From: Sparassis latifolia
Taxonomy: Eukaryota; Basidiomycota; Agaricomycetes; Polyporales; Sparassidaceae
NCBI GenBank assembly: GCA_018466975.1
Contig: CM031563.1
Location: forward strand, 1,240,001 to 1,304,000
Length of the DNA stretch: 64,000 bases
Direction of reading: 5' to 3'
The translations under genes and the position numbers were made by a program. This document shows positions 37,947-48,598 of this stretch, one piece after another; positions within the stretch are counted from its first letter, which is position 1; every line of letters begins with the position of its first letter. The notes beneath the pieces were generated by a model. It worked only from the letters and a program-made list of their open reading frames with translations. It did not search any database and was not told where the DNA came from.

Positions 37947-38680
37947 ATGGCTGCCGGCGCTGCGATACCTGGACTGTTCTTCACCTTCGCAGCGATGGTG
38001 CTGCTCATCTTCGTACGGCGTTCGAGTGATTTTTGATGGGGTATGCTTATCTCCTTTTGTTCCAGGCATCTGTTTCCCCACCTACATGGAACCCCATTTC
38101 ATTCCTGAACACTAACGTCGGGGGTGTATCGACGCATTTCGGTGTATTCGGATACACTGGTTCCACGACCCACGTAGGGTGGCACTTCCCCAGCGGTATT
38201 GGGTAAGTCTCCGTCGTCGATCACTCCTCGCACTCCATTGACACAGTTCATGCAGTGATAACACGATTAATGATACCACCTTCCACAATCTTACATACAT
38301 ATTGGTCCTCATCCCCGTCGGTAAGCATCCATTTTGGCTGCATCTCCAATGGTTTGTACTGACACTCGCTTGTTCAGCTGCCGGTCTCTCTGGCCTCTCA
38401 TGGCTTTTCGGTCTCTGCGGCGCGGCTTACCATCGCGCAGGCACCGTGTTCATGACTCTCCTCTCCGCTGTCGCGTTCCTCGTCACTCTTATCGCGTGGG
38501 TCGTCGAGATGGTGCTGTTTCGGCGTCGCGCGCAACCACGTGCGCGATGCGGGCAACTACGCCCAGTACGGCAACGCGAACTGGCTCGTACTCGGCGCGC
38601 TCCTCGCGCTCCTCCTCGGGTTCTTCGCCAGCCTGTGCGGCAGCTTCGGGCGGTATGGCTCGCGGCGTTCGGCGTACTAG
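37947..38680 (+). CDS. SUR7/PalI family membrane protein, one-base frame break
   Basis: Exons 37947-38012, 38066-38202, 38256-38320 and 38378-38680. Four transmembrane helices fit the SUR7/PalI (eisosome or pH-sensing) family: GLFFTFAAMVLLIFASVSPP at the N-terminus, an extracellular loop with FGVFGYTGS and GWHFPSGIG, then AAGLSGLSWLFGLCG, a third helix (TVFMTLLSAVAFLVTLIAWV) and NWLVLGALLALLLGFFASLC. The frame breaks after VVEMVLF: the run TTT at 38518-38520 carries one base too many, and one fewer T restores FGVARNHVRDAGNYAQYGN through to a stop at 38678-38680 (189 residues). As written, the frame runs on to 38793 with an unrelated Arg-rich end. A sequencing or assembly indel is the simplest explanation, since all else is intact. 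Confidence 0.75.
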
Positions 38681-39183
38681 CCGAAGGGTGGCCGCTAGGA
38701 GGAACGAGTAGAAGTCGACGGACCGTTTCGGACATGCTTATGCTTATATCTTGGATTGGACTCGCCTTCCACTTTGCTCACGAAATAACCTGATGACGAG
38801 CTGAGATCAGACAGATGTGTAGAAGTACTATATAGGCTACTATGACATGACTATAGAAGAGAATGATATTGTGCTAAATTAAACAAGATCAGACAGAGTC
38901 AAAGTTCATTGAATGAGACCGGAGATGCTCCCCAAATGTCAATCAAGAGTATTGACCGATGTAAACAGCTATCTGAGATATCAACAGGAAGTATCATCAC
39001 ATATGCGCTCCGGTGTTTATCATCCACCAATCATCAATAGACATCAAAGGAAGTTAACAGATAATTATCCATGATGCGCCCAGTGCGGTCACGCACTGCA
39101 CTTCCTACCTCTCGATCAACTTGTGCATCACTGATACTTATCACAGGGAAGGGTACAATTGCATCTGCACCGCAAAAACTCTA
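38681..39183. other. Intergenic region between convergent genes
   Basis: 503 bp, AT-rich from 38800 to 39070, which suits 3' ends of both neighbours. A 71-codon frame (39071-39286) overlaps the antisense gene end and is unsupported. Confidence 0.45.
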
Positions 39184-40136
39184 TCAGATGATGCGACCAA
39201 TGGAAGATGAAGAACCTAAAGTGGCCGCACCAGTGATTGCAATAAATCCTCTGCGACCCATGGCACGAGATCGTTCCCGAGGATGAAGGACATGTCTAAA
39301 CTTGGTGCGAACTTGCTTCATCTTGCAAGGATCGAAGACCTGGACATTCAAAATGTTATGTTTTCGAGCAATGCTTCCGAGGGAGAGACAATCATGGGTA
39401 TCAATTTCCTCCAGCGTCTCTTCAAACAACGTCATGTCGGTGGTTGGTGAAGGGTACCATCGCACGCGGACATTAGATGGTGAGATAGAGCAACCATATT
39501 TATAACTGAATCTCTCCTGACGGCTGAATTCTGAGATATAAGCCTGTGAACATTCCACCCACACCAGTCATGCCCAGCAGCTCTCTGGTATGACTTAGAA
39601 TGACGATACATACCTACTACTCGCAGGTAACCACATGACCGGACTGCTGCTCTGATGACAGCTGCTGGTTCTCGAAGGGGAGTCAAAACAAGGTCCTTAA
39701 AAGTTGGCTCCTGCCGCTAAGAACAGCCATATTCAGCACGTTGACACAATAATGAGAGGGTTTGTAGCGCACCATGACTTCCTTGACCCCTAAGGTCTGC
39801 GCAAGAACCTCGTAGTCCATAACCCCATCTCCATCAAGAGGAAAGTGTAGTTCTGTACATTGGTGATCTGAGGCAAATGTATAGTCAAGAAAGCGAATAC
39901 GAATTGGTCTGTCATCAAAAGAATTAGTGACATTTAGGATGGTAGAGTGGAGGTTGCAGGTTATACTTGTATGCTGTGGAAACCCACTCATGGTCGGCAT
40001 CCTCTGGACTGCTATACGCAGGAGGTGGTCTGGGACAGGTGCAGGTTGGGCAGCGAGGATGGACCCGGCTGCTGGAGTAACCAGGAGGGAGGCCGGACAC
40101 AGACGGTGGTGAGGTATCAGTTGACGAAGAGCTCAT
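39184..40136 (-). CDS. Protein of unknown function, 252 residues
   Basis: Four exons (40136-39967, 39908-39773, 39710-39618, 39543-39184) keep one frame, and the summed length is exactly 253 codons. The N-terminus is Ser/Pro-rich with CPTCTCPRPPPAYSS. The core reads PIRIRFLDYTFASDHQCTEL, FPLDGDGVMDYEVLAQTLG, PTFKDLVLTPLREPAAVIRA, then SEFSRQERFSYKYGCSISP, VRVRWYPSPTT and LFEETLEEIDTHDCLSLGSI. The C-terminus is basic and ends in a Gly/Ser/Ile stretch (GFIAITGAATLGSSSSIGRI). I do not recognise the family. The last 20 residues are hydrophobic enough to be a weak membrane or lipid-anchor tail, which is a guess. Confidence 0.55.
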
Positions 40137-40279
40137 AGTGTTTGTTGAATGTGTGATGCAAATGTGCATTAGATTGGAGCAGGACTGCGATTATAAGTCG
40201 GAAAAAAGACACATCCGCGTTACGCCGCCGGACTCCTCACATCGGATGTGAGGTTGGCGCGAACGGATATCCGCTCGGC

Positions 40280-41147
40280 GTGCCCATATCGGGAAGGTCG
40301 GCGGCGGCGGCGGATATGGTGCGCGAGCATCCGACACAGACTTTCGCAAGAAATGGGACACTTAAGGAAGAATACCCGGAGAAGGCGCGTCAGCACGACC
40401 AGGAGGAGAAAGAGCGCATGCAGGAGAACGAGGAGCGGCTGAAACAAGGTACGTCTCATCTCAAACTAGTCTCCCAAAGGCAGACTACAAAATCAGTCCT
40501 ATGAGAGGTGGGAGGGACGGACTGATATAGAATCTCAAACATAGTAGCAGCGCTGGGTACTTCAACTCAGGGAAGAAGCCTAAGAAAGACCGTCGGGATG
40601 ACCTCCCTAAACCCACGGAACTCATGAAGCGGCGCGAAGGCGACTTGGAACCGGACAAGAGCCTCGGTAAGACCATCGTCGTGCCACGCGCGGGCCGGGC
40701 GTACCGAAACATGTAATCGCACATATAAAGACAGTGTAGGGTACCTGGATCACATCAATGGTCGTGCACGTACGTCTGATGAATATCCCATACTTCTCTA
40801 TACCGTGAGCCTAATCATTGTTTCACAGATCTATGTGCCCTCGGTCAAACCACTCGCATTGAGCGCTCGATCGTAGAGCAGGTTCGTGCACGCATTGCCT
40901 ACCTAAGGGAAAAGACCCGTGAAGCCTCCACCGCAAAGTCCTTCGACTTCAAACAGCGCCTAGCAGAATCGCGCGATCGGGAGGCTGCATTGTGCGCAGA
41001 GAAAGAGGCAGCGAAGGAGGCCCTGCGGGAACGTGCACGGGTAGAGCTTGCGAAAGAGATCTACCACGGCTGTTGAACCGCAACGGGAGAATTAATGACA
41101 TGATGCAGACGATGGGTTTCAGCGGCTTTGGCTCTTCCAAGAAGTGA
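40280..41147 (+). pseudogene. SNU23: Decayed SNU23 (zinc-finger matrin-type 2) copy
   Basis: All parts of the spliceosomal tri-snRNP protein Snu23/ZMAT2 are recognisable but in broken frames. ARASDTDFRKKWDT is followed by an extra T (about 40360) before KEEYPEKARQHDQEEKE. A good intron leads to KKPKKDRRDDLPKPTELMKR and LEPDKSLGKTIVVPRAG (about 40590-40695). A 2-nt loss then destroys the first zinc-binding Cys, and CNRTYKDSVGYLDHINGRAH resumes in another frame. A further intron precedes ALGQTTRIERSIVEQVRARI and RLAESRDREAALCAEKEAA. An in-frame TGA at about 41074 and a further shift separate ELAKE from the true family C-terminus MMQTMGFSGFGSSKK, stop 41145-41147. Introns are retained, so this is a duplicated, not a processed, pseudogene. 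Snu23 is needed for B-complex activation, so an intact copy should exist elsewhere. Confidence 0.85.
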
Positions 41148-41259
41148 CATTCGCACCTTCAAGAACTACAACCCGAAAGCCACACTGTATTTCTATGAGC
41201 ACACTACTAGTAGTACTGTATTACAATCTTTCATTCGCTCCATCCCCGTCGCTACCCTA

Positions 41260-43097
41260 CTACGGCGACGCCAGCGACAGCATGAGCTTCACATCTGCAA
41301 CCTCCTGCTCCTCCTCGATGAGCACCTTTTGTGGCCCTTTTCTGCGCGCCATTTCCACCGGCACGCTCCTCACCGTCTTCTGCATGAGTTCTGCATGACT
41401 CCGGAGCGCCTCAAGCAGATTCGCTCTTGCACCACCCTCGATCTCATAGAAGACATCTGCGTCGTCCGTCGCCTGCAGCCCCGCGTTTCCGCAGCTTCTG
41501 GATGCGGTTGATGAGTTCCCGGGTGAGCCATTTGCTCTGCAGCTCCACATGCACTTCAATATCGAGGCGTACGACGATGTCGTTGTCTGTGTGCGTCGCG
41601 TTCTGGGCCACACCGCTTTGGCCCGTCACTTGCTCTGGGAGCTCGATGTATCGCTGCACGGTCAGGTCACCCGTAACCAGTTCGATGCCATCTACCGTCA
41701 GCTTCCCATTCTGAACATACGCAAGCACGGCGTCGCTCGGCATGGACGGGAGCGCGTTCTTCACGCGGGCGAGGTCTTTCCGTAGCTTGCACCCGAGTCG
41801 GCAACGGCGCGGTAACGCACCCCAGCGAGGGCCTCGTCCTAAATAAAAATAACGTCCCGCACATTAAGTTCCGATCGGATGTACCGCTGCAGACCCTTCG
41901 CGTCTTCCAGCCACTGCTCATCTGCATGGAAGACCAGAAGTTCGCGCAATGTCGTCTGGAATAATTGCCTCACTTTAGGAATGTCTCATTGAAGCGAGAC
42001 GCACCAATTTAGAGAAATGTTGTGTCGCTCGCGAATATTCCGCGTAAGCTCGATTATAGTCTGCATGCGCTTGACCTGTCGCTCGAAGTATTCGTGTTTC
42101 ACCTCTGGGAAGGATAAAATGTGGATGGACCGTGCGTCGCCGGCCGCAGGATATTCTGGGATAAACTGTCGCAGCGATTGGTAGATGTTTTCCGTCGAGA
42201 ACGGTGTGTACGATGACTGTGCAGGAATAACATCAGCATGCACAACTTGATAGATTTGTTAGACGAACGGTAACTTACCATCATCCTGCACAATGTGAAG
42301 AATGTCTCGAATATGGTATTTAGTGCAGCGACAATGTCTTCTAAGCCATCCTCCCCCTTCAGACGCCGGTGGTTGAAACGGATGTACCAATTAGTGAGCT
42401 CGTCGACGAGGTCAAGCAGGCGGGGAATGATGGCGTACAAACGGTACGCTGCCATTTCCTGGCGCACACTGGCGCACAAGCTTGATAAACGACTGGCAGC
42501 GGGCAAGGATCCATCGGTCCATCACGTTCGCGGACAGAGCTGCATGTGGGCTGTACTTGAACTCATGCCCACTTGCTTTCTTAAACAGCGCTACTTGCCC
42601 GAGGAAAAATAGTGTTGCATTTAGCCAGGGAAGCTGGCAAAACACGCGAGACAACCTCGCGAACACCCTCTTCGCGGAAGCGGAGGTTGTCACCTCGCAC
42701 GACCGGCGAATTCACGAGAAACATTCTAGATGTGTATGTTCAGATGCTTGCATTGAATCATGAAGGGGTCGTTACCTTGTAGCATCGGCGTCATACAGGT
42801 TGATGATATCATTTGGATCCGGGTAGTTTTTCTGACTTTTGCTCATCTTCTTAACATCTCTGCGTGGGCGGCCAGCAGGAGATTGAGCCCGGAAATTGTC
42901 CAGGTACCCACGCTGCGAGTACAAGACCATAGACAATGAGATTCTTCCATGGCGCCTTGCCGAAGAGGTGCGTAGAGATAGAAGAGTATAAAACTATCCA
43001 CATGTCTGGTCGATACCTTCAGACACAAAGTCAGCAGGGAAAGTCATCTCGAACAGCTCCTTATTCTCGAAAGGATAGTGATGTTGAGCATACGGCA
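41260..43097 (-). pseudogene. ILS1: Truncated, frame-broken cytoplasmic isoleucyl-tRNA synthetase
   Basis: Only the part from [20 protein letters not shown] to the C-terminal end (GLQATDDADVFYEIE ... VADVKLMLSLASP, stop at 41260) is present; the N-terminal half with the HIGH motif is missing, cut near an exon start at 43097. KMSKS is intact (about 42840). Lesions on the minus strand: a Trp codon changed to TAG in DQTCG*FYTLL (about 43000), a frame loss right after it, a shift before LPWLNATLFFLGQVALFKK, a 10-nt tandem duplication (TGTGCGCCAG, about 42464-42483), a TAG in the NVRDVIFI*DEALAGVRY stretch (about 41835), a deletion after YRAVAD, and a one-base gain after QKLRKR. Introns remain in place. 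The amount of damage rules out a working enzyme. It converges on the decayed SNU23 with about 110 bp between. Confidence 0.88.
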
Positions 43098-43412
43098 TAC
43101 TAGTTTACAATAAGGCAGTGTCAACTCCTCTGAGATCGTACATCAAGAACGAAACACACAACAGTCGAAACCCTCTTCAATTCGTTTCAGCTGGCCCTTG
43201 CCCTGTTTTGAAGAGAGGTCAATCTTGTCTCTGTGCAGATCTGTCACCCGGCGCAACGCGGTGCGAGGCTCGTGGGGGTTGTATCTACTAGAGGATCTGG
43301 GCCTGTCCCCTGAAGATCACTTTAACTTTAACTTGAACTCAGATTATTGTATGGAGGTGCCGACATTCGATTTCAGTGATTCGGTGGCGCACTGTTCGTC
43401 CACACCTCTCTC
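43098..43412. other. Junction and promoter region upstream of THI6
   Basis: The recognisable synthetase sequence stops at 43097 exactly at an exon edge (intron-type CTAG before the codon for Met), and the missing upstream exon (expected to end WFESGS) is not found. The duplication breakpoint therefore lies about here. The rest should contain the THI6 promoter. No intron-type or 5' TPP riboswitch helices were recognised. Confidence 0.4.
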
Positions 43413-45594
43413 ATGGCGCAAACCAAACCTGTGGTGGACTATTCCCTGTATCTCGTAACAGGGCGAGATCTCCTTCCGCCTGGAAAGGTGAGTCCTATCA
43501 TCTCTTCCCGCACTGTGTGCTCAGACCCAGTGACTCTGGTGCAGGATTATTTTGAATCTCTCGAAGAGGTGAGCCCAGTCCGTTCGAGTGTCCACCAGCA
43601 CATAGTGAAACAATGCACAGTCCCTGCAGGGCGGCGTCACGCTCGTGCAAATCCGAGAGAAAACCGCCGACACCAGAGAAGTAAGTCCACCCGGCCGTCC
43701 CAATCCTCGAGTTCCCTCGGTCCTAAACGCCCCTCCTCCGCGCGTAGTTCCTCGAGATTGCGCGCCAGTCGCAAGCGATATGCCGCAAGTACAACGTTCT
43801 CATCCTCATCAACGACCGCATCGACATCGCACTCGCGATCGGCGCCGATGGCGTGCACATAGGGCAGACGGACATGCCTTTCGCTGCGGCGCGCGCGCTC
43901 CTCCCGCCGCATGCTGTTATCGGCGTCACCTGTAATACTGTCGAGCACGTGCGGAAGGCCGTCGCGGACGGCGCGGACTACGTCGGCGTCGGACCCGTGT
44001 GGTCGACCCAGACGAAGGCGCTAACGAGCCCGGTGGTCGGCGTGAGGGGTATTGGCGAGATGCTCGCCATGCTGGACGGGACGAACGTGAAAGCGGTCGC
44101 GATCGGTGAGTACGCCCGGGTATATGCGCGTAGCTATCGATGGTTTTATGCGTGTCCTACTCGCAGCGGGTATCAAGTCCACGAACGTGCTTCATTGCCT
44201 CCACGGCTCCATCTCGACGACGGGCCGAGCGCTCGACGGTGTAGCAGTCGTGAGCGACATCGTCGCGTCTCCCGAGCCTCGCTCCGCGGCACAGAGAATT
44301 GCGACCACAGTGCGCGCGTTCAAGGCGTGCTCGCACAACACCTTCTCCCTCTCTCACTTGCCCACCAGACCCGCATACACCGCACGTGGCATCCTAGCTC
44401 ATGTCGGTGCGAACCTGGAGGCTGTCAAGAAGTTCTCCCCACTGACCCAGCAGGTTGCGCATGCCCGTTCGTCACCTATCCACGGAGCATTGACGGGCGT
44501 ATCTCCCAGATCACGAATAACGTAGTCACGACCCAGTCCGCGAACGCGACTCTCGCGCTCGGCGCGTCCCCGATCATGGCGACCTCTCCCGAGGAGATGG
44601 CGGACCTGAGCAAGGCCATCGGCGCGCTCCTCATTAATTTTGGCACTATACAGAATCTGGATGGAATGCTCTCCGCGGGCAAGTGCCTTGTGCCTGGATC
44701 TGCTGAGAATTCTTGACTGAATCGCGTCGGTACTGCGTAGGTCGGCATGCCAATATCAATCGCAAGCCCGTAGTGTTCGATCCTGTGGGTGTGGGTGCGA
44801 CTCGGTACCGAATGGATTCTGCCGATGGTATGTTCCGAGCTATATTGCGTATGTGGCGCCGTGGCTCACACAGATCGTCAGCTCTGTTGAATACATGGCA
44901 GGCGACTGTCATCAAGGGTAATGCAGGCGAACTGGGAGCTCTTGCCAAGTCGCTTGAGGTGAATACCCTTCTCTGTATGGTGCGCGGATATTCGCACTGC
45001 AACTTGTTCCCTTCTTTCAGGTGCAGGCCAAAGGAGTCGACAGCGTCGGAAAAGGTTTTTCAGATCCCGCCGCGTTCGTGCGCACACTAGCCAGGGAAGA
45101 GCGTGAGTCGTGTAGATTTCCTCTAGCCGACGCTCTCATGTCGAACACTCCACAGGATGTGTCGTCGTCCTTACGGGTGTGGTTGACTGGGTCTCCGACG
45201 GCACCGTCGTCGTCCGTCTATCCAACGGCCATCCACTGCTCAGCGAGATCACAGGATCGGGGTGCATGGTTGGCACCGCCGTTGCGGTCTTCTGCGGCGG
45301 CGCAAGTATGGCAGTGAATGCTGCCAGAGCACCGGGTGCAGAAGAAGACGCTCAGCTTGTTAGAGGCGACATGTTGGTCGCTGCAGTGGGAGGGTAAGTA
45401 TCTGCATATGCTAGATATGATCTACTTGGCTGACGCGTGATTGTAGTGTGCTTGCTATTACGGTGGCATCCGAATTCGCGGCCGCCAGGGCGGACGTGAA
45501 GGGGAGCGGAACATTCTTGCCCGCCTTCATTGACGAGTTGGGGAGTCTAACAGCCCAGAAAATCACCGAAGCGGCGAAGATAGAAGTCCTATAA
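43413..45594 (+). CDS. THI6: Bifunctional thiamine-phosphate synthase / hydroxyethylthiazole kinase
   Basis: The two domains of fungal Thi6 are read through about ten exons. The N-terminal TIM-barrel synthase has YSLYLVTGRDLLP, GGVTLVQIREKTADT, VLILINDRIDIALAIGADGV, HIGQTDMPFAAARALLP, GADYVGVGPVWSTQTK and VKAVAIAGIKSTNV. It joins HMP-diphosphate and HET-phosphate to thiamine phosphate. The C-terminal ThiM-like kinase has FSPLTQQITNNVVTTQSANA (formed by splicing out 56 nt from about 44450), TLALGASPIMATSPEEMADL, VPIVFDPVGVGATRYRMDSA, WQATVIKGNAGELGAL and the phosphate-binding GHPLLSEITGSGCMVGTAVA. It phosphorylates hydroxyethylthiazole. The acceptor and donor choices at 44326-44383 and 44450-44505 are required to connect the domains. 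The gene is intact, directly next to the pseudogene segment. Confidence 0.92.
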
Positions 45595-45695
45595 ACTGAC
45601 CATCCCGTATACAACTGTATCTATCAGCACACGAAAATATTACAATACATCTGTTGCTATATACCGCTCGCAGAAGTAAACAGGAGCGGTTCTAG

Positions 45696-47139
45696 TTAGG
45701 CACCCACAGGGACAGTGACGGTGTTCGGAACGTCCAGGATGCGGGAGAACGGCATTCGCGGCGTGGGCTGGAGCCAGTTCTTATCGTCGTAGACTGCATG
45801 CGGGGGCGACTCGATCATATGGAACGTGTACGCAAACCGGGTGTGCGGGCTGCGGTTTTTCTCCGACCTGTGCAGCACGCTTCCATGTATCAGGACCATG
45901 TCACCTGCGGCCACATTCATCAGCGCCGCGCCCCTTCCACGTCAATTGTGTCAAGAAACCGGGGACTGACCGGGCATACAGGCTTCCAGGATGTATTTTC
46001 CCTCTGGGTTCTTGGAGGCTTTCTCAGGAGGGATGAGCTCCTCGAACCCGGTGCCGCCCTGAGGTAGGCGGACGAAGCGCTTGGTTATTGGGGCGCTCTT
46101 GTGCGATCCGGGCAGGAAGGAGAGCGCGCCGTTCTCTGGTGTGCACTTCTCGAGCGCTATCCAGAAACCGAGCGCAGTCGGAGGGTCCGTGTACTAGAAG
46201 AGTTTCTGATTATAAGGAATGTGGGGAAAGCTGTACAGATGTGGTACAGACCAGGAACGTTCTGTCACCCCACTTTCCGTGTCAACAGGAAGGTGGACAG
46301 CGGAGCGAATGAAACAGAGACGTACGAGTCGTTATGCTCCGGTACTAGGAACACAATGAACTTCCTTCCGAGGATGAGGGTTCGCCGGGAAACATACCTT
46401 CGCCACCAATACGAGGCTGCTTGCAAATTACCATAGACTGCAGCGCTAATGGCCGGTGAATCACAGCTCTCTCCACGGTTCACGGGTCAACATACCTACG
46501 GGGTCATGGTGAAACTGCAAGTCGCGCGCGACTGCCTTCATTGACGGGTTTTCCAGCGTGACCTTGCGAAATACGGGGTCGAGCTCATGGAGGGCTGCAA
46601 GACAGGTAGAGGATGAGATTCGGATGACCGTACCTAATCGTAGCGGACTGACCGTGGCCGATCTTGTTCACCGCCTTCTCCTTCTCTCTGTTCAATTCGC
46701 CGTCCGCACCAATGGCGTCTTCCTCCAGGAAGTAGCGGATCTTGTCTCCGGAGGTCAGGAAGTAATCATCGCCGATGTGGTTGTCATCTCCAGTCGTGAA
46801 CTTAGTCTAGCGGTCCCTGTCATCGGCGGGACAAGCCGCAGACAATGGAACGAATGCGCACGAGAGGGTGGTCCTCTAGGCTGAAGTTGCTCAGCAGTTG
46901 TTTCGAGCGAGTCAACAAAGCCTCCGTGTCCTCGGGGCTCAGGAAACTTGGCAAGCGTAGATAGCTAACACAATTAAATGCAGAAAGTTCATCGCGAGTC
47001 CGCAATGCGAGAGAGGTACTTGTTCTCACCCATCTCTGCGGAACTTATCACGAGCTGTGAGACGGTACGCAAAATCACTGTCGCGATAAGAGCTAACCTG
47101 CTCGACCTGCTCCTGAGTGAGATATTCCAATCCGCTCAT
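45696..47139 (-). CDS. Phytanoyl-CoA dioxygenase (PHYH) family protein
   Basis: Several exons, starting 47139-47098 (MSGLEYLTQEQVEQ), 47043-47030 and from 46964, then YLRLPSFLSPEDTEALLTRS and FTTGDDNHIGDDYFLTSGDK. The Fe(II)/2-oxoglutarate site is present: VPEHNDS places the H-x-D pair just after the ELQFHHD-type segment (AVARDLQFHHD), YTDPPTALGFWIALEKCTPE and NGALSFLPGSHKSAPITKRF follow, and DMVLIHGSVLHRSEKNRSPH gives the distal His and the Arg that binds 2-oxoglutarate. Family members close to human PHYHD1 are non-haem dioxygenases of uncertain substrate; alpha-oxidation of branched fatty acids is known only for PHYH itself. No obvious peroxisomal SKL-type end is seen (ends TVTVPVGA). Confidence 0.83.
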
Positions 47140-47642
47140 TGTGTTGATCCAAGTTCAGTGGTGGGTATTACAGAAGCTCCAGGCCGCCTAGTTCGTGGAC
47201 TACACGCGTCAATTGCAAGCTCTGTAGCTAGTGCTATATCTACATATAGAAGCTGTGTGCAAATAGATGTCTCGAGTCGAGCGACTTCGTACGAGTTCGA
47301 AGTTCTTAGCATGAAACGCAGGGAGTCTCGGGAACTGCAAGATCATCTTTCTCTGCTCACGGGAAAAAAATGGTACACGTCAAGGTTTTACGGAAACTCT
47401 GTAATCACTGCGGCAGTCTTGCATCACCCTTCAACGAAGCGCATGCACCAAAGTTGACATTCAACGTTAATGTTCGCATCATGACGAGAACAAAATATGC
47501 ATTCTTTTGGTGCAACATTTCACCGAACACCTATCGTTTACTATAGTACATCTGACCCGAAGTAAAGTCCAGTTTAATGCTGGATCACTACTATTGTACA
47601 AGTTTCTTGCAAGCCACCACCGTATGACTGAGCCTTCGCACT
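47140..47642. other. Intergenic region, 503 bp
   Basis: It lies upstream of the PHYH-like gene and downstream of the Crinkler-like fragment. No coding frame, repeat or RNA gene could be supported. Confidence 0.4.
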
Positions 47643-48469
47643 CTACTGGTTTGATTTCTTGCTCGCTCGCTTCCTTTTTTGCGCCCGTTTTTGCGCCCGC
47701 GTCGCGGCATCACCAGAGCGCGACGACGGTGCAAGAGCTGCCGGCACGGCATCCATTGTGCCAGCCAGCATGCTTGACTTATTCGCATGCGGCGGAGAAT
47801 TGGGTTTCTTAGTAGCATCCGCTGAAGACGAGTCCACTGCCTGTTGCATCCCACTGAAAGAATGTTGGCATCAGTAGGTGGAATGTCAGCAACAAAAGTC
47901 AAAGCGAACTTATGCAGTCGGAAACAACTGTTCAGCGCTCAGTCCCATCACATATTGCTCCACTCTTTTCTCCCATGTTTCGCCGGTGGAGGGTGGCCTG
48001 TAGAGTTGGTGTTTAAATACCGGTTCGATATCTGTGGGAATCACAAAGACCAACTTCCACTCCTCCTTATACCGATTCTTGGTAGAACGTCTGCCACACT
48101 TTGTAATCCTTGTACTCTCATTGAGTAGTCCAGACTGGGTGTGAACTGGAACAGGATCGGTGTCCCGTCAATGAACGTGAAAGAATCGATACTCATGAAA
48201 TTTGAATTCAGTGGACGGTAGTACTTGTGTTCCGCCAGATTACCAGAGATCTGAGTGCTCTTCTCGAATATGACCGCCTGCGAAGTCATAGAGAGGACGC
48301 ACTCAGTCTGAGAGGAAGAAGTATGACCACTCGAAAGCGACCTAATGGTATAGCTCTGTGTCCCAACAGCTCCAGGGATGTGATGGGCGGTATCTTCAAA
48401 GATGCTTACCGCCGTCCCTCTCGAGATCCTAACAAACGCTGCGCATGCTGATGAACCATGTCCCAAATG
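47643..48469 (-). pseudogene. Crinkler/RHS-like protein fragment with frame breaks
   Basis: The stretch DMVHQHAQRLLGSREG (frame b, about 48470-48420), TAVSIFEDTAHHIPGA and SQAVIFEKSTQ (frame a), then KYYRPLNSNFMSIDSFTFID and GTPILFQFTPSLDYSMRVQG resemble the C-terminal nuclease-like region of basidiomycete Crinkler/RHS-type proteins (Y.P...NF.SIDSF....P..FQ.T). The pieces sit in at least three frames: a shift after SREG and another between VADVLPRIG and YKEEWKLVFVIPTDIEPVFK. A last exon reads HGMQQAVDSSSADATKKP and ends in a basic nuclear-localisation-like tail RAQKRAQKRKRASKKS. The upstream half of such proteins is missing. I read it as a decayed member of this fast-evolving family; small unrecognised introns are the alternative. 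Confidence 0.5.
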
Positions 48470-48598
48470 AATGGAGTGGCGACTTATTTAACGCGGTGAC
48501 AAAGGATGTAAGTGCGGCAGAGACAGCTCATGATAATGCAGGCTCCTAGATCATATTCCTAGGATAAAAGGGCGAGAACACAGTAACAACGAATGATT

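Noticed and set aside
38510..38540. Programmed ribosomal frameshifting in the SUR7-like gene
   Set aside because: No slippery heptamer with downstream pairing was recognised, and the family is not known to use it; a one-base homopolymer error is simpler.
41260..43097. Functional isoleucyl-tRNA synthetase
   Set aside because: At least two nonsense codons and several shifts, plus loss of the N-terminal half, rule out a working enzyme.
43098..44110. TPP riboswitch controlling THI6
   Set aside because: I looked for the conserved CUGAGA and ACCUGAUC-type elements in the upstream region and first introns and did not find them.
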